Source: CAYFJO01 sp964343305 (GTDB taxonomy: Bacteria; Planctomycetota; Planctomycetia; Pirellulales; Pirellulaceae). Taken from it: a stretch of 21,262 nt of DNA. The stretch lies in assembly GCA_964343305.1 (NCBI GenBank), contig CAYFJO010000171.1:1-21262 (forward strand), given 5' to 3'. Shown in pieces: positions 15,397-21,262 of this stretch; the stretch's first letter is position 1, and every line of letters begins with the position of its first letter. Under the pieces are notes generated by a model that was not told the origin of the DNA, did no database searches, and saw only the letters and a list, made by a program, of their open reading frames with translations. A program made the translations under genes and the position numbers.

Positions 15397-18300
15397 ATGA
15401 GGGAAAGAAGAAAAATAGATAGTGTGAACAGAAAAAGATCTTCGACCGTTTGCCGTTGGATTGTTCCGCTCGCCCTCATCGCAGCATCTGCCTGCCCGGC
15501 TGTCTGCCAAGTACCAACTTCAGATCTTGACCAGATGCTGAAAGCGGCGGACGTCAAGATGCTGGCCAGAGAAGCTCGTCGGCGGGGTGATCCCGAGCGC
15601 GGCGCGCTGGTCTTCTTCACGTCGTCGTCGGCGTGCATCAAATGTCATACCAGCGGCCAGGCCAAGTCTCCGTTGGGGCCCGATTTGGCCACACTCGGAG
15701 CCGAGGTTACCGACGAGCACGTCGTCGAATCGATTCTCCGGCCGTCGCAGAAGATTCGGAAGGGTTACGAATCGGTCACCGTCATCACGATCGACGGCAA
15801 GGCGGTCACGGGACTGGTGGCGGACGACCGGAAAGACGAACTCGTCCTCCGCGATGCGACCAACCTCGAACAAGAGATTGTGATCAACAAGAGTGAGATC
15901 GACGAGACAGTGATCGGCAAGAAATCAATAATGCCCGACGGGCTGGCCTTGGGGCTGCGCAATCAGGGTGAGTTCTTCGACCTGGTTCGTTACGTGATCG
16001 ACGTTACCCAAGGTGGCCCCCAGCGTGCCGCGGCGCTGAAGCCGTCAGCCAAACGACTGGCGGCCATGGACGACACGAACAACCTTGACCACGCCGGCAT
16101 CCTCAAAGGGCTCGGTAAGAAAGACTTAAAGGCCGGTAGCGGGTTCTATCGGGGCCTGTGCATCAACTGCCACGGTGCTGACGGCAATAAGCCGTCACTG
16201 CCGACGGCTCGCGCGTTCGGCACTCAAAAGCTGAAGTTCGGCGCCGATCCCTACCGCATGTTCCTCACGCTTTCACACGGCAACGGCTTGATGGGACCGA
16301 CGTTGCACCTCTCCCCGAAGGAGCGTTACCAAGTCATCCACCATATTCGTGAAACATTCATGAAGAATCGCAATCCCGATTACTTCAAGGTCGATCCAAA
16401 GTACCTGGCTGGCTTGCCCAAGGGCACCGGCAAAGGCGAGGCCCCGCCCCGGAAGGCACCCGATGTCGGTCCGGCGCTCGCCTCGCAACTCGAGCGACGC
16501 GTCAACAGCGCGTTGACGATCAAACTCGGCAAGATGACGATCTCGTACAACCTGCACACGATGAACCAAGCTGGGCTCTGGCAAGACGGATTCCTGAATC
16601 TCAACGCAACGCAGCACATGCGTGGACGTGGCGAGGGCGTCCCGCTTCCGCTCGGCGAACAGATCGAGGGACTGTCGGGATGGCAATGGGGGCACAGCGG
16701 GTCACTGGACTACTCGCGCGAAGATCTTCTGCCCCGCGGGCCGCTGCCGGAAAAATGGCTCGACTACCGTGGCCACTACCTGCACGGCAACCGCGTCGTC
16801 CTGTCTTACAAGATCGACGGCCGTGATGTGTTGGAAACGTCGCGACAACAGGACGACTTGGCCGCCGTGCGGCACACGTTGCGGATCGGCCCAGGCGACG
16901 ACTTGATCCTGGCAGTGACCGGTTCGTCCGATGGGCAGCCGAACATCGAAGGTGTTGTCAACAAGGGCGGACTGCGACCAAAGACGAAGAAAGGGCCCGC
17001 GACGGATCACATCGCGATCATGGGCAAGTCGGCGGGTGAAAAACTCGGCAACTTTACCGCCGCCGCCTTGCTCGGCGACACGCAGGACATGACCTGGCAG
17101 GTCGACAACAAACACCGGATGGTCCTACACATTCCAGCCAATACGAATAGCCAACTGATCGAGATCGTTCGTTTCGCCGGGTCGGGCCAGTCGTCCCTGC
17201 AGCAGTTCCGAAAACTGGTCAACTTGCCGAAGACGACATCGCTCGACGACCCCAAGCAGATGCTCAAAGGCGGGCCCCAGCGTTGGCCCGACGTATTGAC
17301 GACGGTCGGCGATCTTGGACTGCAGCGGGGCGCCTATGCGTTGGATACGATCAAGGTCCCAGATTCGACACCCTGGAACACGTGGTTTCGAACTTCGGCG
17401 CTCGACTTCTTTCCCGATGGCCGCATGGCCCTGGCGACGCACGGGGGAGACATTTGGATCGTCTCGGGCGTCGACGACGATTTACTGGAATTGAAATGGA
17501 AGCGATTCGCCAGTGGTCTGTACGAACCGTTTGGCGTTAAAGTCGTTAAAGGAAGAATCTACGTCACCTGCAAGGACCGGCTGACGCGATTGCACGACCT
17601 GAACAACGACGGCGAGGCCGATTTTTACGAGAGCTTCAGTGCGGACACCGACGTGTCTACCTTTTTCCACGCATTCAACTTCGATTTGCAGACCGACTCG
17701 CAGGGCAATTTTTATTATGCCAAGTGTGGCGAGTACACCAGCCACACCTTGCCAGGCGCGGTGATCAAAGTGTCGCCGGATGGCAAACGTCGCGAGGTGT
17801 ACTGCACGGGCTTCCGCACGCCCAACGGCATGGGCATGATGCCAGGCGACCGGCCGACCGCCAGCGACAACCAGGGCCATTGGATGCCGGCATCCAAAGT
17901 CAGTCTACTCAAGCCGGGCGGGTTCTATGGCTATGTACAGACGCACGCCAGAGGCGACCTTTGGGCCCCCGACGGCGGCCGCATTGACGACACCAAGGTC
18001 GTTCCGCCCGATACCTTCGATCAGCCGCTGATCTGGATGCCGCAAGACTTCGACAACTCGTCCGGTGGCCAACTGTGGGTCGACGATCTCCGTTGGGGCC
18101 CACTCTCGGGGCGACTCTTGCATACGAGTTTCGGCAAAGGCTGGCTCTACTACATGATGCTTCAGGAGGTCAAAGACGTGAGTCAGGCCGCCTTCATCAA
18201 ACTGCCGTTCGATTTCAGCACCGGCATCATGCGCGCCCGGGTGAATCCGAAAGACGGCCAGGTTTACGCGACCGGTCTGGATGGCTGGAACGGCCACGGT

Positions 18301-18711
18301 CGACCGGGGCTGCTGGATCGGGGCATTCAGCGCGTGCGCTATACGGGCAAACCGATATCGATGGTGGCCGATTGTCAGGTCGAGCATGACGGCTTGCGGC
18401 TGAGCTTCAACTTTCCGCTCGACGCCAAATCGGCAGAGGACCCTAAGTCGTATGTCGCACAATGTTGGAACTATCATTGGCGCCACGAATACGGCTCCGG
18501 CACGTTTTCACCACAGACGGACGAGCCGGGAAAAGACGATCTTCGCTTCACCTCGGCAACGGTGTCCGCCGACCGTAAGAGCGTCAAGCTCACCGCGAAT
18601 GACATTCAACCAGTGAATCAGTTGCACTTGAAAGTGGAGCTAAGAACACGTGACGGTCAAGCATTTCAAGAAGAAATCTACTGGACCATCAACCGCGTGC
18701 CGCCGCGATGA
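15397..18711 (+). CDS. Exported di-haem protein: PVC-type haem-binding domain, DUF6797-like region and sorbosone-dehydrogenase-like propeller
   Basis: About 1104 residues from ATG at 15397; a GTG at 15424 is an alternative start and a TTG at 15370 is less likely. A basic n-region and hydrophobic core (WIVPLALIAASACPAVCQ) form the signal peptide. Residues about 60-190 match the Pirellula/Verrucomicrobium-type haem-binding domain (TIGR02603-like): CIKCH at 80-84, then ILRPSQKIRKGYESVTVITI and GKAVTGLVADD. A second cytochrome domain has CINCH at 255-259. Residues about 355-560 look like DUF6797 (GPLPEKWLDYRGHYLHGNRVVLSYKIDGRDVLE). Residues about 620-980 form a propeller of the glucose/sorbosone dehydrogenase type (ALDFFPDGRMALATHGGDIW; CTGFRTPNGMGMMPGD). 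The tail has PLDAKSAEDPKSYVAQCWNY and ends TINRVPPR. It is probably a surface-associated dehydrogenase-like electron-transfer protein; substrate unknown. It is divergent from the HzsA-related operon. Confidence 0.88.
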   Translation: MRERRKIDSVNRKRSSTVCRWIVPLALIAASACPAVCQVPTSDLDQMLKAADVKMLAREARRRGDPERGALVFFTSSSACIKCHTSGQAKSPLGPDLATLGAEVTDEHVVESILRPSQKIRKGYESVTVITIDGKAVTGLVADDRKDELVLRDATNLEQEIVINKSEIDETVIGKKSIMPDGLALGLRNQGEFFDLVRYVIDVTQGGPQRAAALKPSAKRLAAMDDTNNLDHAGILKGLGKKDLKAGSGFYRGLCINCHGADGNKPSLPTARAFGTQKLKFGADPYRMFLTLSHGNGLMGPTLHLSPKERYQVIHHIRETFMKNRNPDYFKVDPKYLAGLPKGTGKGEAPPRKAPDVGPALASQLERRVNSALTIKLGKMTISYNLHTMNQAGLWQDGFLNLNATQHMRGRGEGVPLPLGEQIEGLSGWQWGHSGSLDYSREDLLPRGPLPEKWLDYRGHYLHGNRVVLSYKIDGRDVLETSRQQDDLAAVRHTLRIGPGDDLILAVTGSSDGQPNIEGVVNKGGLRPKTKKGPATDHIAIMGKSAGEKLGNFTAAALLGDTQDMTWQVDNKHRMVLHIPANTNSQLIEIVRFAGSGQSSLQQFRKLVNLPKTTSLDDPKQMLKGGPQRWPDVLTTVGDLGLQRGAYALDTIKVPDSTPWNTWFRTSALDFFPDGRMALATHGGDIWIVSGVDDDLLELKWKRFASGLYEPFGVKVVKGRIYVTCKDRLTRLHDLNNDGEADFYESFSADTDVSTFFHAFNFDLQTDSQGNFYYAKCGEYTSHTLPGAVIKVSPDGKRREVYCTGFRTPNGMGMMPGDRPTASDNQGHWMPASKVSLLKPGGFYGYVQTHARGDLWAPDGGRIDDTKVVPPDTFDQPLIWMPQDFDNSSGGQLWVDDLRWGPLSGRLLHTSFGKGWLYYMMLQEVKDVSQAAFIKLPFDFSTGIMRARVNPKDGQVYATGLDGWNGHGRPGLLDRGIQRVRYTGKPISMVADCQVEHDGLRLSFNFPLDAKSAEDPKSYVAQCWNYHWRHEYGSGTFSPQTDEPGKDDLRFTSATVSADRKSVKLTANDIQPVNQLHLKVELRTRDGQAFQEEIYWTINRVPPR

Positions 18712-18820
18712 TCGGCAAACGATCTTGGCACTTTCATGACGAAGAACAAGCTGGACGGAAAACGAAAACCAAATGAGTATTGCAGAACTTACGCGAGAGA
18801 TGAAATGAGAAACATGCAGA
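18712..18820. other. Intergenic, lower GC, no gene
   Basis: There is a short stretch after the large plus-strand gene with no recognisable coding content. GATCG (18710-18714) and CGATC (18720-18724) form only a 5-bp stem that overlaps the stop codon, which is not enough for a terminator call. Confidence 0.4.
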
Positions 18821-19160
18821 GTGTCACAGTTCAGTAAGACTCCGCTACGGCCCTATGCGACCGGTTCGCTCCAGAGCAATCTCATGCAGATGATAAAGAA
18901 GGAGCACGATAAAGTCGACCTGAGCACCTTAAAGGATAGGTGGACGTCCGACCGCGGATACAACATTGAACACCATGCGATGCACGGGAAGGGCAACGGT
19001 AACTGGGTCAGCAAATCTCTGAACGACAATAATCAGTGGGAGAACATCTCCGGAGGGAAACGTCCAAACATGTTGACACCAGTTTACGGGTGCCCTTTGT
19101 GGTTCGCTGGCCGGGGGTGATCGAACCGGGAACGGACTGTGAGCGTGTGATTGAATTCAC
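18821..19160 (+). pseudogene. Sulfatase remnant, truncated at both ends and frameshifted
   Basis: The peptide WTSDRGYNIEHHAMHGKGNGNW (given here only to show type; coding from about 18940) matches the family block 'FTSDxGYNxGHHxMHGKGNG' of type I sulfatases. It runs in one frame up to RPNM at 19072. The expected continuation, YDTSLRVPFVVRWPGVIEPG, is found one frame away (VDTSLRVPFVVRWPGVIEPG from about 19073). One missing base at 19073-19074 (a TAT-like codon reduced to TT) explains the shift. The N-terminal half, including the Cys/Ser-x-Pro-x-Arg active-site motif, is absent. The C-terminal part stops at VIEFT near 19158, where an unrelated gene fragment begins. It cannot encode a working sulfatase. 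Confidence 0.75.
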
Positions 19161-20002
19161 GCCTGGGTGTCGGCGTCAACGCCAACGACTCGGATGTGGG
19201 TCCCAACCAGTTACAGAATTTCCCCGCGATCACTGTGGTCGTACTCAACGGCGGCAACCTCGACATCACCTACTCGGTGCCCACAACCAGTGCCAACGTC
19301 ACGTACCCGTTGGCCATCGAGTTTTTCATCACCGACGGCACCTCGCGTAGCGGTAAAACCTTCCTCGGCTCGGACACATATCTGGAAAGCACCACTCCCA
19401 CCGCCACGGTCCCCGCAAGCGGCGCAACGGTCGGCACATTAATCTCCGCCACCACCACCGATGGCAACGGCAACACCTCAGAATTCTCCAACCCCGCAAC
19501 TGTCAGTTCGCCATTGCGAGTGGCCGGAAGGCCGGCCGATTCAGAAGATGCTTCGGTTGTCAACATCGATGATTTGCTGCCCATTGTGGATGCCGCGATC
19601 ACCATCTGGCATAATACGGGATTGACGCCCAGCCAAGTTCATCGACTACGGGCCGTGGACGTGCAAATTAGCGACCTCCCGGACAACCTGCTCGGCTTAG
19701 CCACGAACAACACAATTGTCATTGATGTCAATGCAGCCGGCCACGACTGGTTTGTCGATCCTACACCGTTTGACGATTTGGAATTCACCGAGTCGGATGC
19801 ACAAGCCCTCGTGCAGATGGATTTGCTAACAGCCGTTCTTCACGAGTTCGGCCACGTTCTGGGACTCCCCGATGTTCTGGCCGACCACAGGGACGACCTC
19901 ATGTCCCTGTGGCTCGAAACTGGTACGCGCCGCACACCCCCTTATTGCGCACCCCAGTCTCGCGAACGCGTCCTGAACAATCCGCACAGAGATCTACATT
20001 AG
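19159..20002 (+). pseudogene. 3' fragment of a giant surface-protein gene with matrixin-like C-terminal module
   Basis: An open frame of about 280 codons without a credible start; it begins abruptly at the junction with the sulfatase remnant. The first part, GPNQLQNFPAITVVVLNGGN to SATTTDGNGNTSEFSNPATV, is the beta-sandwich module that often follows beta-helix domains in large bacterial surface proteins ('GPNxLQNFPxIT ... TATDxxGNTSEFS'). The second part, VNIDDLLPIVDAAITIWHNTGL to DLMSLWLETGTRRTPP, resembles the C-terminal module 'AAIxxWxxAGL ... HELGHVLGL ... DLM' of such proteins. It contains the zinc-protease-like motif HEFGHVLGLPD (HEFGH at 19841-19855). Without a signal peptide or upstream gene it is probably not expressed as a functional protein. 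Its end overlaps the stop of the convergent DUF1501 gene by 9 bp. Confidence 0.7.
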
Positions 20003-21262
20003 CTCTGGCAACGGCTGGTACTTGTCGTGCTGGACCAGATACCGCGGTCGGCCGTTGAAGTCTTTGACCGTGGCTGAGTTGATATCGATGCCTAGGTTGC
20101 GGTAGAGCGTGGCGAAGACTTCTTGGAAGTGAACCGGGCGGTCTACGACGTGTTCGGCGAAGCGGTTGGTTGAGCCGATGACTTGGCCCGATTGCATGCC
20201 GCCGCCGAACAACAGGGCACCGGCAACTTTGGGCCAATGATCGCGGCCGCCTTTCGGATTCACGCGCGGGGTGCGGCCGAATTCTCCCCAGACGATGACC
20301 GAGGTGTCTTTGTCCATGCCGCGGTCTTTGAGATCGTCCAACAGGGCCGAGACACTTCGGTCCAGCGCGGGAAGGTGGTCGCGGGCGTTTTCAAAGTTGG
20401 TGCCGTGCGGCCGGCCGTGCCAGTCCCAGCGGCCATAGGCCAGCGTAACAACGCGAACGCCCGCTTCGACCAGGCGACGGGCTGCGAGCAAATGGTCGGC
20501 TTGCAGCGGACCAGCGTCGCCATAGCCGGCCGGTGCGTCGCTGCCGCGGCCATAGCGATCGCGAAGTGTTGGATCTTCTTTTTCCAGATCCAGGGCGTCG
20601 GCCAGGCGGCTGGATGTGAGGATGCCAATCGCTTGCTTGGTGAACGAATCGACGCCTTCGAGTTCGGCGATCTTCTCGGCCTGACCGCGGAAACGATCCA
20701 GGCCGGCAAGCAACTGCGTGCGGTCGTTCAATTGATCGACGTCGATGCCTTGCAGCGTGAGGTTGTCTTTGCCGTCGGCGTTTGGCCGGAACGACGAGTG
20801 GGCCGTACCGAGGAAGCCAGGGCGACCGGGGTCGGACCACGTGCTTGATCTCATGGGCGGCGTGAGGCTGACGAAGGGCGGCGTTCCGGGCGACGTCGGC
20901 CCTTGAAGCTTCGAAACAACGCAGCCGAGCGCCGGCCAACCACCAACTGGCTGCCCTTTTGTCAAGCGACCGGTCAAACATTGAAACGCGTCGTGTCGAC
21001 CTTCAGCTCCGACCAGCGAACGGATGATCGACATCTGGTCCATGCGTTTGGCCAGTTCGGGCAAGTGTTCGCAGATTTGAATGCCCGGCATGGCTGTAGA
21101 AATTGGTCTGAATTCGCCGCGAATGTCTTCCGGAGCGTCGGGCTTCAGGTCGTACATGTCCTGGTGCGGCGGGCCGCCGGAGAGGAAGATCATGATCAAC
21201 GACTTGTTGGATCGCGCTCGTCCTAAGCTCTCGGCTTCAAGTAGCTGGGGCAGGGCCAGGCC
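19994..21262 (-). CDS. DUF1501 family protein (5' end outside window)
   Basis: The frame is open without interruption from the right edge (21262) to TAG at 19994, so 422 codons are visible and the N-terminus, normally with a Tat signal, is missing. The visible start GLALPQLLEAESLGRARSNK leads into SLIMIFLSGGPPHQDMYDLK, the hallmark opening of DUF1501 proteins (related to the alkaline phosphatase/sulfatase fold). Further family phrases are SIIRSLVGAEGRHDAFQCLTG, RRLVEAGVRVVTLAYGRWDWHG, DTSVIVWGEFGRTPRVNPKGGRDHWP and PVHFQEVFATLYRNLGID. In planctomycetes these exported proteins usually sit beside DUF1553/DUF1549 cytochrome-like genes; such a partner may lie beyond the right edge. The biochemical role is unknown. 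The family assignment is secure. Confidence 0.93.
   Translation of the reverse strand, partial: GLALPQLLEAESLGRARSNKSLIMIFLSGGPPHQDMYDLKPDAPEDIRGEFRPISTAMPGIQICEHLPELAKRMDQMSIIRSLVGAEGRHDAFQCLTGRLTKGQPVGGWPALGCVVSKLQGPTSPGTPPFVSLTPPMRSSTWSDPGRPGFLGTAHSSFRPNADGKDNLTLQGIDVDQLNDRTQLLAGLDRFRGQAEKIAELEGVDSFTKQAIGILTSSRLADALDLEKEDPTLRDRYGRGSDAPAGYGDAGPLQADHLLAARRLVEAGVRVVTLAYGRWDWHGRPHGTNFENARDHLPALDRSVSALLDDLKDRGMDKDTSVIVWGEFGRTPRVNPKGGRDHWPKVAGALLFGGGMQSGQVIGSTNRFAEHVVDRPVHFQEVFATLYRNLGIDINSATVKDFNGRPRYLVQHDKYQPLPELM

Noticed and set aside
18710..18724. GATCG/CGATC hairpin at the end of the large cytochrome gene
   Set aside because: The stem has 5 bp only, overlaps the stop codon and has no T-tract. 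It is too weak to call a terminator.

Overview
The window looks like a chromosomal piece of a non-anammox planctomycete, probably of the Pirellulales/Pirellulaceae type. This rests on gene content, not on a database search. It carries Tat-exported Gfo/Idh/MocA oxidoreductases, a DUF1501 protein, a BamB/PQQ-like propeller with EF-hands, Pirellula/Verrucomicrobium-type haem-binding domains, two HzsA-related di-haem proteins, URO-D-family proteins, sulfatase debris and the C-terminus of a giant surface protein. GC content is fairly high, which creates many long false frames opposite the real genes.

Left third (1-6563): a Gfo/Idh/MocA oxidoreductase runs off the left edge (minus). A short one-TM protein follows (plus), flanked by a pair of imperfect inverted repeats. 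Next come a URO-D-family protein (minus), a divergent second Gfo/Idh/MocA oxidoreductase (plus) and a secreted beta-propeller protein with two EF-hands (plus). About 500 bp of non-coding DNA (6564-7068) between convergent genes holds two elaborate palindromic elements.

Centre (7069-18711): a three-gene minus-strand block reads, in transcription order, a 1251-aa HzsA-related di-haem protein with a C-terminal formylglycine-generating-enzyme-like (SUMF1) domain, a 1020-aa HzsA-related di-haem protein with a C-terminal F5/8 (discoidin)-like domain, and a second URO-D-family protein. Facing away from this block across a 276-bp intergenic region is an about 1104-aa exported protein with two CxxCH motifs, a DUF6797-like region and a sorbosone-dehydrogenase-like propeller. 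Together they suggest a cell-surface or periplasmic redox and binding system with six haem-attachment motifs in three proteins. The substrate cannot be read from the sequence.

Right end (18712-21262): a gene graveyard. A sulfatase remnant with an apparent one-base deletion is joined to the 3' end of a giant surface-protein gene (a beta-sandwich module followed by a matrixin-like module with HEFGH). After it comes a DUF1501 protein on the minus strand that runs off the right edge.

No tRNA, rRNA, CRISPR array or intact insertion sequence was seen. The items most worth a second look are the paired HzsA-like proteins with different accessory domains, the FGE-like domain lacking one catalytic cysteine, the inverted repeats around the small membrane protein gene, and the chimeric pseudogene junction.
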